From positions 1-44,659 of the forward strand of contig CAYRRA010000009.1 of assembly GCA_964426355.1 (NCBI GenBank): a DNA stretch of 44,659 nt, in the 5' to 3' direction. Shown here one piece after another: positions 7,047-15,844 of this stretch (within the stretch, counting starts at the first letter, position 1; each line of letters begins with the position of its first letter). The DNA comes from JAJFTV01 sp964426355. GTDB lineage: Bacteria > Chloroflexota > Anaerolineae > Anaerolineales > Anaerolineaceae. The notes beneath the pieces are model-generated. The model was not told the DNA's origin, did no database searches, and saw only the letters and a program-made list of their open reading frames with translations. Both the position numbers and the translations under genes were made by a program.

Positions 7047-9956
7047 TTATCCCGCGATTTGCTCCAGAAAATTGAAACTTATTTTCAATCGTGTGCTATC
7101 TCCTTCTATCTGCAGTCTCGTTGAATCTGTAAGGCTCATCATGGTGTCGATTGTGGCGATGATACCTAAAATGGTCTCTTTGGGTCCAAATGCAAGATAG
7201 GAGTATTCACATAGCAGCCATACATTCGCGTACGCGTGTTGGAAGGTTTGCTTGAAGGGATGCAAAGTTGCGAACGGCTTCAAATATGCCTCCACGATCT
7301 GAGGGAAGAGATCTGGCTGGTTCTGGAGACCAGGGAAGCTGGTGGAATAAGATGCCTTATTCATTGAGACCTGTAACGCTCCGTAAGTCAAATCCACACC
7401 TGGTAAGAATGATATAGCATCGGTCAGATTGATGTGGGCAGGCATCGTTGCTTCCAATTGCACATTAATGTGTTCATCTGTCGCGACTGCATTCGGATAC
7501 CATTCAACGATGATTCCCCCAACATCCACAGCATGCCATCCCGGTGAGGGGTTAATTCTTGAAATATCCTCCAATGCAACAAAGGGTGGCGCTTTGGAAA
7601 TAATTCTGCCATCCGCCTGGCGATACATGCCATATTGAATGGTCATGATATCATCCAAATCTATAAGTAGATCTTTTTTACTAACCGGACCTGGTCCCAT
7701 GGGTCCCTTCAAGCCTTGCCACCACCATTCCGGTGCCATCAATGGTTTTCGGACAATCCCTCCCCAGGCATAGTGTGTGCGCACAAGGCGGTAAGTAATC
7801 GGAATAGCAATTTCGCCGATCGGGTCGATCTTATTTGGCTGAGAAACCAGTTTGTTGGGTTTGAAAACCGGCATACCGACTGTCCACTCCTCGTGGTTCT
7901 CTTCAAAATCGCTGGGATATTTTCCTCCTTCTTCTGGTGGTTTGTAACCTGATGGTAAGGTGACATCCGGTAGACTTGTTCCGCTCAAATGAGTTTTCCA
8001 GTCAAATTGGAGCGCTTTTGCCGTTTTCTTATACCTGTCCATGCGGTAAGCCATCACGCCATTAAGATAATCCGTTGCCAGGGTCATCGCAAAGTCGGAT
8101 TTACATATCGGCATTGCCAGTGAAGGCATGGGCGTGGGTGCTCTTTCGGCGGGTAGTTTCAGGGTTGCACCGATGATCTGTGCTTCCCCAGGATTGGAAA
8201 CCAGAATAGCGGTATCCAGGATAGGAACAGGGGCATCCTCAAAATTGAAAACTTCGGGAAAACGAAGGTCAAGATCGTTAATGAAATCTTCCAACCCCTC
8301 AGCAATCGATTCCATCAGTGTGCCTTCAAATGCGTCTGCCAGTGTAAAGATGGCGCTAAGGACTTCAGTCATACCCAGGGTGAAGATATTTGACCCACTG
8401 AAGTAGTAACTGAGATCCATATGACTGTTCCCCCCCAATTTTGCTTTCAGGTAAATCTGATTGCCATCTTGGGTGGGGATCAAATCCAATGAAAGGAGAA
8501 TATCCTTTGCAATCACATTTGCACTTCCAAACTGAATTTCAACGATATTTGCCAGACCGAATGTTCCAATGCAAAGTGCGACATTTCCTGCGCTACCCGA
8601 TGGTTCCGTCTCATATTCAAAATCAACTCGAACCTTTTCTATGGCTATATCTAACCGCAATCCCTGTGATGTGACATCCAGCGATTTAATGATGGCGTTC
8701 CCCGGTTTAAGCTTCATCTTAAAACCGTATGCGTCAAAGTCAAAAGCCCAACATGAATAGTGATAGGGTTGAAGACGATCGATGACTGGGCTGGCATACC
8801 GCTCCTGAATCACTTTGTTTACAAGCTCAAGCAAGACCTCCTGGCGATGAGCAATATGATCAGCTTCAGTAGGCTGTTTGCCACCAAACTCTGGTGGTTG
8901 TTTCTTCAAACCATTCAGGAAAGCACACCAACGTTGACTGGCGGGTACTTTTTTATCGGCAAAGATGTCGGTTAACCATTGTCCATATATTAGAATCATC
9001 TCAGGAGGGATTTCTCCATCATTCACTGTACCGGGCAATATATGCATGGCGACGACCGATTTAAGTACCTCGCGTAAGCGGGTGAAAGCATTTAGATTGT
9101 TCACCCCTAAGGATTGAGATGCGCGGTCATACCAATCAATGATGAGCCCTCCTTTACTGTCGAGTTTGGAAAATTCACCACAGGAATTGACAACCTCATT
9201 GACCAGTGTTTGTACCTCTTTAATGATGTTTGGGGAGATAATCCAGCCAATATGTTCTCCAGAACCCGCCCCCAGCGCATAAGTCCCACCACCTGCTGGG
9301 TGAAAATCTGTGCTCTCGCTGCCGTGTAAGGATGATTTGTCTGGTACCCTGTAATCTTTCAAATTAAGCGCTTTCATTACTCCACGCCTGGCGGATATGA
9401 TCGTTGTTTCGACCAAAACAGCCCCTGTCTGTGGATCAAGCAATGTGACTTGTTGCGGCAAACCGAATTTCATTAGTTGATCCCAATAACCAGGTTCACC
9501 ATCATTAGGCTGAAGCCAGAACAGATCACCCCAGAAATATTTCATTTCCAAAAGGTGAATTTCCACATTGGAGGGTTCTGATGCTTTTAACAGCAAACCA
9601 TTTTGGAGATATATTTGTAAAAATTCTCGATTTTCAGTCGGCATAAGCCAGCTACGGATAGCAGCTTTCTGCGCTGGGAGTTTTATACTGTAGACGCTTC
9701 GCGATGTGTGATCGATTAACCGACCATTCCGCCATTGTCCACTGGCATCATCCACTTCATAACACATCAGTTGTTTTTTCTCCGCATCATTTGCTTCAAC
9801 ACGGATAGCAGCCTGGGTTATGGTGATTGTGCCGCTGGTTACTGACATCAGTTGCTCAGCTAACAGCAGGGCTTCTTTGCCTCCTAATTTCTCTCGCCCT
9901 GCATCGGTTAATGTGCTTTGCATATTAAGAATCAAGGCAGGATCATTTTCGAACAT
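7047..9956 (-). CDS. Large protein of unknown function (969 residues)
   Basis: I do not recognise this protein. The start is firm: AAAGGAG lies 6 bp before the ATG. There is no signal peptide or convincing membrane segment, so it is probably cytosolic or exported by an unknown route. The N-terminal third is beta-rich. A central part (about 420-560) alternates amphipathic strands with helices, a pattern that would fit a lipid-binding TULIP-like (BPI/P47) fold, but that is a guess from pattern only. The C-terminal third is rich in Pro, Trp and Tyr. It stands alone between convergent and divergent neighbours, with its own strong promoter (10125-10153) and a leader containing an intrinsic terminator, so its expression appears conditional. 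Confidence 0.85.
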   Translation of the reverse strand: MFENDPALILNMQSTLTDAGREKLGGKEALLLAEQLMSVTSGTITITQAAIRVEANDAEKKQLMCYEVDDASGQWRNGRLIDHTSRSVYSIKLPAQKAAIRSWLMPTENREFLQIYLQNGLLLKASEPSNVEIHLLEMKYFWGDLFWLQPNDGEPGYWDQLMKFGLPQQVTLLDPQTGAVLVETTIISARRGVMKALNLKDYRVPDKSSLHGSESTDFHPAGGGTYALGAGSGEHIGWIISPNIIKEVQTLVNEVVNSCGEFSKLDSKGGLIIDWYDRASQSLGVNNLNAFTRLREVLKSVVAMHILPGTVNDGEIPPEMILIYGQWLTDIFADKKVPASQRWCAFLNGLKKQPPEFGGKQPTEADHIAHRQEVLLELVNKVIQERYASPVIDRLQPYHYSCWAFDFDAYGFKMKLKPGNAIIKSLDVTSQGLRLDIAIEKVRVDFEYETEPSGSAGNVALCIGTFGLANIVEIQFGSANVIAKDILLSLDLIPTQDGNQIYLKAKLGGNSHMDLSYYFSGSNIFTLGMTEVLSAIFTLADAFEGTLMESIAEGLEDFINDLDLRFPEVFNFEDAPVPILDTAILVSNPGEAQIIGATLKLPAERAPTPMPSLAMPICKSDFAMTLATDYLNGVMAYRMDRYKKTAKALQFDWKTHLSGTSLPDVTLPSGYKPPEEGGKYPSDFEENHEEWTVGMPVFKPNKLVSQPNKIDPIGEIAIPITYRLVRTHYAWGGIVRKPLMAPEWWWQGLKGPMGPGPVSKKDLLIDLDDIMTIQYGMYRQADGRIISKAPPFVALEDISRINPSPGWHAVDVGGIIVEWYPNAVATDEHINVQLEATMPAHINLTDAISFLPGVDLTYGALQVSMNKASYSTSFPGLQNQPDLFPQIVEAYLKPFATLHPFKQTFQHAYANVWLLCEYSYLAFGPKETILGIIATIDTMMSLTDSTRLQIEGDSTRLKISFNFLEQIAG

Positions 9957-10034
9957 TTTTTCTCCTTTCTAAGGATAAGTATTTTCTGCATTCCAAACTT
10001 TTCATTTGCCCTTTCAGGGTGGAAAATCAAACAG

Positions 10035-10065
10035 AAAAAGCCCGCTCTCCTGTGAGGTCGGGCTT
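10035..10065 (-). terminator. Intrinsic terminator in the leader of the 969-residue gene (putative attenuator)
   Basis: Read on the minus strand, AAGCCCG (10065-10059) pairs with CGGGCTT (10044-10038), with an inner CTC/GAG pairing, and the hairpin runs into five T residues. It lies about 80 nt upstream of the 969-residue gene and downstream of that gene's promoter. A second hairpin (CCCCA 10091-10095 with TGGGG 10105-10109) precedes it. The arrangement fits a transcription attenuator or a short terminated RNA of about 80 nt. It matches no riboswitch class I know. Confidence 0.6.
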
Positions 10066-10124
10066 ACTGTAATGCTGTATTTGAAATATGCCCCACCACT
10101 TCGATGGGGTGTACTACACATTCT

Positions 10125-10153
10125 AGTATACAGACTTGCCAGGTGTTAGTCAA
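10125..10153 (-). promoter_or_regulatory. Strong sigma-70-type promoter for the 969-residue gene
   Basis: On the minus strand TTGACT (10153-10148) and TATACT (10130-10125) are spaced by exactly 17 bp. Transcription would start near 10118, giving a 5' leader of about 160 nt before the ATG at 9956. Confidence 0.75.
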
Positions 10154-10244
10154 TAAATCCGCTGATACATAAGAGGGAGGATTTGAAGTTATGCCTGGTC
10201 AAAATCGGCGCTTTTAATCCTATTTTGATGTATCTTGCATGGAG

Positions 10245-10283
10245 AAAAAATGGAGAAAAAATGTTGAAAAAACAGGTAAAAAA
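10245..10283. promoter_or_regulatory. Four A6 tracts in helical phase (predicted bent DNA)
   Basis: Runs of six A begin at 10245, 10256, 10267 and 10278, an exact 11-bp period. Phased A-tracts bend DNA. They overlap the promoter at 10264-10292 and lie between two divergent transcription units. Confidence 0.7.
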
Positions 10284-10292
10284 TGTTATGAT
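10264..10292 (+). promoter_or_regulatory. Possible promoter upstream of the Tat-exported oxidoreductase
   Basis: TTGAAA (10264-10269) and TATGAT (10287-10292) are 17 bp apart, within and beside the phased A-tracts. If used for the gene at 10633 it gives a leader of about 330 nt. It could instead start a separate RNA. Confidence 0.45.
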
Positions 10293-10566
10293 TAGGAAGT
10301 AATTTGATCATCCAGCAAAGAAAAAATACAATCGAATCGATTGGGCTGTTGAAACCTGGAAATCATCATTTTTTGATACCGTACACCCATTGAGTTGATG
10401 GATTTCGAACAGGTGAAGGGGGGAAAGCCAAGTTCTGTATCATGAATAACCAGGTTCAATACAACCTACATGTTTGTTCGCTCAAAATCGATATTTCGTT
10501 TCAAAGAATTCTTGAGCACATTCTTGCCTGACTTAAATCGCTGTTATTCGATGATCAAGGTTATTT
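10293..10566 (+). other. Long leader or intergenic stretch without a gene
   Basis: No open frame with a ribosome binding site is visible. A small palindrome AAGAATTCTT occurs near 10506-10515. I could not match the stretch to any known structured RNA. Confidence 0.4.
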
Positions 10567-10588
10567 TTTGACCTGATCATAGGTCAAA
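10567..10588. promoter_or_regulatory. Perfect 8-bp inverted repeat upstream of the oxidoreductase gene
   Basis: TTTGACCT and AGGTCAAA are separated by six bases (22 bp in all), ending 44 bp before the start codon. The left arm contains a possible -35 (TTGACC). This has the shape of a dimeric regulator's operator. The regulator is unknown; the dyad differs from that near the LuxR gene at 20588. Confidence 0.55.
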
Positions 10589-10632
10589 TCAAAATTGTTT
10601 ATCAAAACACAAAACAATAAGGAGAAGTAAAA

Positions 10633-12876
10633 ATGGATTCATCGAAAGGTCGCAACAAAATAAACCGAAGAAATTTCTTAAAAGGGTCGGCACTTACCCT
10701 GGCTGCGGGCGGAGTCCTCACCGCCTGTAAACCGAAAACAGTGATTACCGAGGAAGCTGCTGAAACCGCTGCCGGTACAAATACATCTTCACTTGGTGGC
10801 GAACTGATCCCGCAGGCATACCTTAATCCGCAGGATTACGACTACCGCCAAAACACCACCGACTTCAAGACGCTCTTTTCGCCTCTGCAGATCGGCGCGC
10901 TTAGCCTAAGCCACCGCATGATCAAGTCCGCCGCCGGATCAGCCACATACCTTGCCGGGTTAACCGATGAACTGCTCCAATACTATATTGAAATCGCTAA
11001 GGGTGGCATTGAGTTTATCTGGGTCGAAGGTATCGGTGCGTTGGAGCCACCTATGGATGGCAGCGAGACACCCGCGGAAACCATTGAATTCGGCAAGAAA
11101 CTCGCCGCCGAGTGCGGAAAATATGGCACCAAGCTTGGTTATCAGTGGGCGCAGTTCGCGATGACACCGGTTGGCGATATGACGGTTGAAGATATTGCCG
11201 CCATAGAGGCACGTGGTGTGGCAATCGCCAAGCAGATGCAGCAAATGGATTTTGTTGCATTGGAGATTAATGCCGCGGGCTTTAACCTGGGTGAGAAATT
11301 CCTTTCGCGTTACTACAACACCCGCACAGATGAATACGGCACGGGCAGCCTGGAGAACCGGGCGCGCTTCGTAACGGAATGCATCGAGCAGATCAAAGCA
11401 GCCTGCGGCAATGACTTTGTCGTTCAGATCTTAATCGACTGCATCGAAGAAAACGACAACCTCGACAACAGCGCCACCCTGATGTGGATGGATCACACCG
11501 TTTCTGCCCCGAACAATTTAGTCACAACGATCGAAGAGGGCATCGGCATGGCAAAGCTGTTCGAGGCTGCCGGCTGCGATTCGATGCATTTGCGCTTGGG
11601 ACCGCTCGGTTACCATCCCGCTCAATTCGGCAGCGACCTTTACTTCATCCTGAACGGTATTGAGGGCGTAACCGGATACGGCACCCAATGGGATTTCTCA
11701 AGGCATTGGCAGGGTCAACTGATCGGCAACCACAGCGGTGCAGGTATGCTAATCAACATTGTTGGACGCTACAAAGAAGCGCTCAGCATCCCTTGCGGCA
11801 CCGTCACCTACATGGATCCGGCACATGCCCCGGATTTCTTCGAGAAAGCCCTCGCCGATGGCAAAGTCGACTTCTATCTCATGAATCGCCCGCTTACCGT
11901 TGACACCCAATACGTCAACAAATTGAAAGAAGGACGCATCGACGAAATCGCCCCTTGCACGCGCTGCCTGTATTGCCATATTGGCTCAAACCAGATGAAC
12001 CGCGCGATGGGTTACTGCCGCGTGAACGCCCTGACACAGCGCGTTATGACCGAAAATGGTCCTGCAACCTACGAGCTTGAACCAGCTTCTGTTTCGAAAA
12101 AAGTCATGGTCATCGGCGGCGGTCCTGCCGGTATGGAAGCCGCCCGCATCGCAGCCGCACGTGGTCACAAAGTCACACTCTATGAAAAGAAGGCTGTGCT
12201 AGGCGGCGACCTCACCTTTGCAAGCCTGGTTAAAGGACCGCACGAAAACCTTGACGACCTCAAGGCATACCTGATCAAGCAACTGGAGTTGAAAGGTGTT
12301 ACCGTCGTCTTGAACAAAGAAGTCGACGCAGCGTTGATCAATAGCGAAGCTCCCGATGTGGTTATCCTTGCAGTCGGCTCACTGCCGGGCAAAGTTGGCG
12401 CAAGTGGCGGCAACGTGCCGATCATTGATTTAATCAACTTCATGGGCGAGGGAACTGGCAACAACGTCATCGTCTTTGGCTCAAACGCCCAAGCCTTTGA
12501 CTGCGCTCTGTGGCTCACGGTGCACAAGAAGAAAGTTACCATTGTGACGCCGAACCCCAACGAGGAACTCGACAAACAGCAATCTCAACATGCCCATCGA
12601 ATGATGACGACCGCACTCCAGTCACTCGGGGTAAAATTCTATCCAAGCTCTACGATCAAGGAGATTGGCGACGGAAAAGTCACCATTTCAACTGAAGGCG
12701 GGTGGGATACCGTCATCGAGGCAGACTCCATCATCAATGCCGCCGACTTACTGCCTAACAAGTCTCTGCTTGAAGGTGTTTCAGTCAGCGAGACCTATGC
12801 CATTGGTGATTGCGATCAGCCATTCAACATCGCTTTGGCGATCCGCGCCGGAAACGATGTCGGTCGCAAAATCTAA
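10633..12876 (+). CDS. Tat-exported Old-Yellow-Enzyme-like oxidoreductase with C-terminal dinucleotide-binding domains
   Basis: A 747-residue flavoprotein of the NADH:flavin oxidoreductase / 2,4-dienoyl-CoA reductase type. It starts with a Tat lipoprotein signal (N-R-R-N-F-L-K-G, hydrophobic stretch, L-T-A-C). An OYE barrel follows (about 70-430), including R-T-D-E-Y-G and S-L-E-N-R-A-R-F. A cysteine cluster (Cys442, 445, 448 and 462) suits a 4Fe-4S site. The C-terminal domains carry G-G-G-P-A-G-M-E-A at about 494 and end with A-I-G-D-C. The usual H-x-A-H-G-Y-L catalytic motif is replaced by N-A-A-G-F-N-L, so classic ene-reductase chemistry is uncertain. AAGGAG precedes the ATG and a strong terminator follows. 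Secreted relatives are, from memory, common in Eggerthellaceae. Substrate unknown. Confidence 0.85.
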   Translation: MDSSKGRNKINRRNFLKGSALTLAAGGVLTACKPKTVITEEAAETAAGTNTSSLGGELIPQAYLNPQDYDYRQNTTDFKTLFSPLQIGALSLSHRMIKSAAGSATYLAGLTDELLQYYIEIAKGGIEFIWVEGIGALEPPMDGSETPAETIEFGKKLAAECGKYGTKLGYQWAQFAMTPVGDMTVEDIAAIEARGVAIAKQMQQMDFVALEINAAGFNLGEKFLSRYYNTRTDEYGTGSLENRARFVTECIEQIKAACGNDFVVQILIDCIEENDNLDNSATLMWMDHTVSAPNNLVTTIEEGIGMAKLFEAAGCDSMHLRLGPLGYHPAQFGSDLYFILNGIEGVTGYGTQWDFSRHWQGQLIGNHSGAGMLINIVGRYKEALSIPCGTVTYMDPAHAPDFFEKALADGKVDFYLMNRPLTVDTQYVNKLKEGRIDEIAPCTRCLYCHIGSNQMNRAMGYCRVNALTQRVMTENGPATYELEPASVSKKVMVIGGGPAGMEAARIAAARGHKVTLYEKKAVLGGDLTFASLVKGPHENLDDLKAYLIKQLELKGVTVVLNKEVDAALINSEAPDVVILAVGSLPGKVGASGGNVPIIDLINFMGEGTGNNVIVFGSNAQAFDCALWLTVHKKKVTIVTPNPNEELDKQQSQHAHRMMTTALQSLGVKFYPSSTIKEIGDGKVTISTEGGWDTVIEADSIINAADLLPNKSLLEGVSVSETYAIGDCDQPFNIALAIRAGNDVGRKI

Positions 12877-12902
12877 TCCCAGAAGCAAGTAATCTGAGTA
12901 CC

Positions 12903-12940
12903 AAAACCCGCCAGGCTTCAACTGCCTGGCGGGTTTTTTT
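12903..12940 (+). terminator. Strong intrinsic terminator
   Basis: A perfect 14-bp stem (12903-12916 with 12924-12937), GC-rich in its core, encloses a 7-nt loop, and a run of seven T ends at 12940. It lies 27 bp after the oxidoreductase stop codon. Confidence 0.93.
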
Positions 12941-13290
12941 CGTCTTTTCATGGCATGGGTTGGATTCCAACTACTGACCTTCGGAGCGTGAGGTAAAATC
13001 CTGAACTTTGTCATTTGTTCGGCGAACTCTTCTTCACCACCCTGATCGTGCCGAATCCAAAAGAGTCATTTTCAAGGACTCATATCTAAAAGACCTGCTT
13101 GAGAATACCTGGTACATTTTTCCAGCGGCAAAGAATCCGCCGTAGCAGTACATGGCTGCGACAGCGCAAAGGTAGACGGAATACAGAGAATCTTCCAAAA
13201 CAGTTGTACAGATCATGGATACGTTTTTGAAAAGGAACACACCGTTCAAGCATTCAACTCGCTCGCTAGATTATTAACCAAACGAAAAGC
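12941..13290. other. Intergenic stretch without a convincing gene
   Basis: Short open frames exist on both strands but none has a ribosome binding site or familiar motif. The part 12955-12995 reads loosely like the reverse of a tRNA T-arm and anticodon region, but no cloverleaf can be drawn. Confidence 0.4.
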
Positions 13291-13345
13291 AATTATTCCA
13301 ATATTGCTCGGAAAAAAAATTAAGTCATATAATTATTCCAATATT
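13291..13345 (+). repeat. Direct repeat of 15 bp upstream of the CPBP protease gene
   Basis: AATTATTCCAATATT occurs at 13291-13305 and 13331-13345, 40 bp apart (near four helical turns). The second copy is followed by a third partial copy ATTCCAAT. This may be a regulator's binding array for the gene starting at 13367. Confidence 0.5.
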
Positions 13346-13366
13346 CCAATAAGATTGGAGGGAGGA

Positions 13367-14023
13367 ATGAACTCAAAATTCGTCTGGAAAATTATCACTG
13401 TGTTTGAACTTGCTGCTATTGTGGCAACCATCCTGCTCGACCTTTTCATCCCAACCTTGTTGATCATCGGGTTGATGATCATCTCGCTGCTGATTCGGCG
13501 CGAGCGTATCAACGTGTTGGGCTTCAAACGCCCAGAATCCTTACCTCGTTTGATTGGTTTCTCATTCCTGGGGATGATACTCCTGCAATTTTTCCATATC
13601 AGCGTGACCATGCCCATAATGAACCGATTAACCGGAACAACAATCGATTATAGTGGTTTTTCTAACCTGAAGGGTAACCTGGAACAACTACTCGTTTTCT
13701 TATTATTGTCCTGGACTCTAGCCGCTTTTGGAGAGGAAGTCGTATTTCGAGGTTATCTCCAAAAATTACTCACCGATTTGTTTGGCGCCAGCCTCACCGG
13801 GGTATTATTAATGGTCGGGATTTCCAGTTTGTTATTTGGTTTATTGCATATTGCGCAGGGGCTGGTTGGCGTCGTTATAACCACCATCGATGCGGTGTTC
13901 TTCAGTTGTTTAAAACGAAAGTTTGACAACAATCTTTGGGCAACAATCATCGCACATGGCTTTTACAATACAATTGGAATGCTTGTATTTTTCTTCACTG
14001 GTCCCATATACGGGCTCTGGTGA
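13367..14023 (+). CDS. CPBP-family intramembrane metalloprotease
   Basis: Polytopic membrane protein of the CAAX-protease/bacteriocin-processing (Abi) family. Family motifs are seen in order: E-E-V-V-F-R-G-Y (EExxxR), L-L-H-I-A-Q-G with its conserved His, and H-G-F-Y-N-T-I-G (HxxxN). The Glu and His residues would bind zinc for cleavage of a membrane substrate. The ATG at 13367 follows a strong GGAGGGAGG; an upstream in-frame ATG at 13304 is rejected. The length (218 residues) is normal. It has no operon partner; substrates may include prenylated or peptide precursors, but nothing here shows which. Confidence 0.85.
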   Translation: MNSKFVWKIITVFELAAIVATILLDLFIPTLLIIGLMIISLLIRRERINVLGFKRPESLPRLIGFSFLGMILLQFFHISVTMPIMNRLTGTTIDYSGFSNLKGNLEQLLVFLLLSWTLAAFGEEVVFRGYLQKLLTDLFGASLTGVLLMVGISSLLFGLLHIAQGLVGVVITTIDAVFFSCLKRKFDNNLWATIIAHGFYNTIGMLVFFFTGPIYGLW

Positions 14024-14248
14024 GTAAGAAAAGCAACACGTATCGTCATAACTCAGAACACTACAAGTCCAAACATTACAAAACGAAAAATCAGGTTGTG
14101 ATCTTCGAATAGCACATCGTGGCGTATAATTTGATGGATAGAGTAAAATAGGAATGGGGTCCCTAATTTTTCTTTTCCTTTGGCCATAAACAAAAAAGTT
14201 TACCAGGCTTCTCTATTTACAGCTTAATCCATACAAGGAGTTTGTTCA

Positions 14249-15844
14249 TTGAAGAAGACATTTTCCAAACTGCTGATTGCATTGCTGGCGATTGGGCTTG
14301 CAGCATGTGGTGCGCCCGCTGTAACGACAACCCCATCGATCCCGGTTGCAGAGGTTCCCACCGCCACGACGACCCCGATGATCGTGGCTACCTCGGTGCC
14401 CGCCGTTGTAAAGTTTGCTGATCCTGTGCTGGAGGCGATAATGCGCGAATCGCTGGGTAAACCTGAGGGTGACATCACTGTGGCGGAGGTGGAGGCCATC
14501 ACGAGGTTGGACCTCAATGATGATTTGCAGGGCTACCTCTCTCAAGAACCCCCGATCGAGAACATTAGTGGTCTTGAAGCCTTCACCAATCTTGAGAGCC
14601 TCGACCTCTCCTCACATTCCATCACGGATGTTTCACCGTTGCAGGGGCTGACAAAACTTACCTCATTGTCGCTGGCCGGCAACCCCGTCGCCGATGTATC
14701 CCCGCTCGCGGGGCTGACCAATCTTAAGCTGCTGATCCTTTCCGGCAGCCAGGCGCAGGAGTACAGCGCGCTCGCGAACCTGGTCAATTTACAGGTTCTC
14801 ATGCTGGATAATTCGACCATCACCGACCTTGCTCCGCTAGCTGGGCTGACGAACTTGCAGCAGCTCTATCTAGCCAAAACTTCTGTTGAGGATTTGTCGC
14901 CCCTCGAAACCATTTATCTAAACCTTGAACAGAAGGATTTCATCATAGCCACAACCCTGACAGAGCTTGGATTTCGCCTGGATGAGAACACCCACCAGGC
15001 TTACTACGACGGCGAGGGTGTTTCCTTCACCATCCACCATGCCAATTGGGGACATCCTCCCTTTGAATGGGATGAGAATATCATCCGAATTTCAATATAT
15101 TTGGAGGGTGATTACAAGTTGTCGGTGGGTTATTATGGCGTTCACAAGGTTTATGTCTGCCAAATGGACAAGAACGGTGAACAACTCGTGAACTATATTT
15201 ACGACAAAAACAACAGCAATAATTACCTCGATCCGGCAAATCGCCCGAGTGTGGAACAGGCGATACGCGCAGCTATGGACGTTATGGAAGGCGAAGATGT
15301 GTTTCTAGCACCTGTTCGTATTTTTGATGAGACTCTTAAGAACATCTTCAACATGACCCCTGAAAAATTGTTCGCCCTGCCATATGAGCCGCCGACTCTC
15401 AAGAACCTGGGGTTCCACCCGGATCAAGCCAACGCGGTTTATCTATATGAATACCGCGGCGAAAGCTCTTTGGACGACGTAAACATGGAAGTCCACCGCC
15501 CTGAGTGGGGGGAGAAGGAGTTCGACGTTCGCTTTTTCACTCCCCTGAGTGATGAATATCGCATTGTCATCACCTGGCATTTCGCCGAAAAGAAGTTTAT
15601 CGTAAGCGCAGATGATAACGATCAGGGTGGCGCGAATTTTGAATACTTTATAGATACCGCCGAACATATCGATGAGTGGTGCAGCGACCCGGACAAGACT
15701 ATGGAAGAATACTTCATCAAAGCCTACAATGACCCCGCGATCGAAGACATTTTCCAGCATTCCGTGAACCTGATGGTGCTATACATCCGTGATACCTTTG
15801 GCATGACCATTGAGGAGTTGTTTGCACTCCCTGCAGGTGAATAA
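14249..15844 (+). CDS. Leucine-rich-repeat surface lipoprotein
   Basis: Start codon TTG at 14249, set by AAGGAG ending 8 bp upstream. The protein (531 residues) begins with a lipoprotein signal (L-A-A-C) and a Thr/Pro/Val tether. Five internalin-like 22-residue leucine-rich repeats follow (about 112-222), each with L-x-x-L-x-L and D-(V/L)-(S/A)-P-L. The C-terminal 300 residues are acidic, aromatic-rich and of unknown fold. They contain a repeated element, M-T-P-E-K-L-F-A-L-P near 366 and M-T-I-E-E-L-F-A-L-P at the very end. It is probably anchored on the outer face of the cell membrane and binds a protein or polymer ligand. It is a single gene with no evident partner. Confidence 0.85.
   Translation: MKKTFSKLLIALLAIGLAACGAPAVTTTPSIPVAEVPTATTTPMIVATSVPAVVKFADPVLEAIMRESLGKPEGDITVAEVEAITRLDLNDDLQGYLSQEPPIENISGLEAFTNLESLDLSSHSITDVSPLQGLTKLTSLSLAGNPVADVSPLAGLTNLKLLILSGSQAQEYSALANLVNLQVLMLDNSTITDLAPLAGLTNLQQLYLAKTSVEDLSPLETIYLNLEQKDFIIATTLTELGFRLDENTHQAYYDGEGVSFTIHHANWGHPPFEWDENIIRISIYLEGDYKLSVGYYGVHKVYVCQMDKNGEQLVNYIYDKNNSNNYLDPANRPSVEQAIRAAMDVMEGEDVFLAPVRIFDETLKNIFNMTPEKLFALPYEPPTLKNLGFHPDQANAVYLYEYRGESSLDDVNMEVHRPEWGEKEFDVRFFTPLSDEYRIVITWHFAEKKFIVSADDNDQGGANFEYFIDTAEHIDEWCSDPDKTMEEYFIKAYNDPAIEDIFQHSVNLMVLYIRDTFGMTIEELFALPAGE

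Noticed and set aside
10091..10109. CCCCA...TGGGG hairpin as a known riboswitch
   Set aside because: The two-hairpin leader does not match the conserved cores I know (cyclic di-GMP, SAM, TPP, cobalamin, fluoride); kept only as part of an attenuator hypothesis.
12955..12995. Sequence resembling a reversed tRNA T-arm and anticodon region
   Set aside because: No acceptor stem, D-arm or full cloverleaf can be drawn on either strand.
13034..13249. A 71-codon minus-strand open frame
   Set aside because: No ribosome binding site or recognised motif, in a gap of mixed composition; probably chance.
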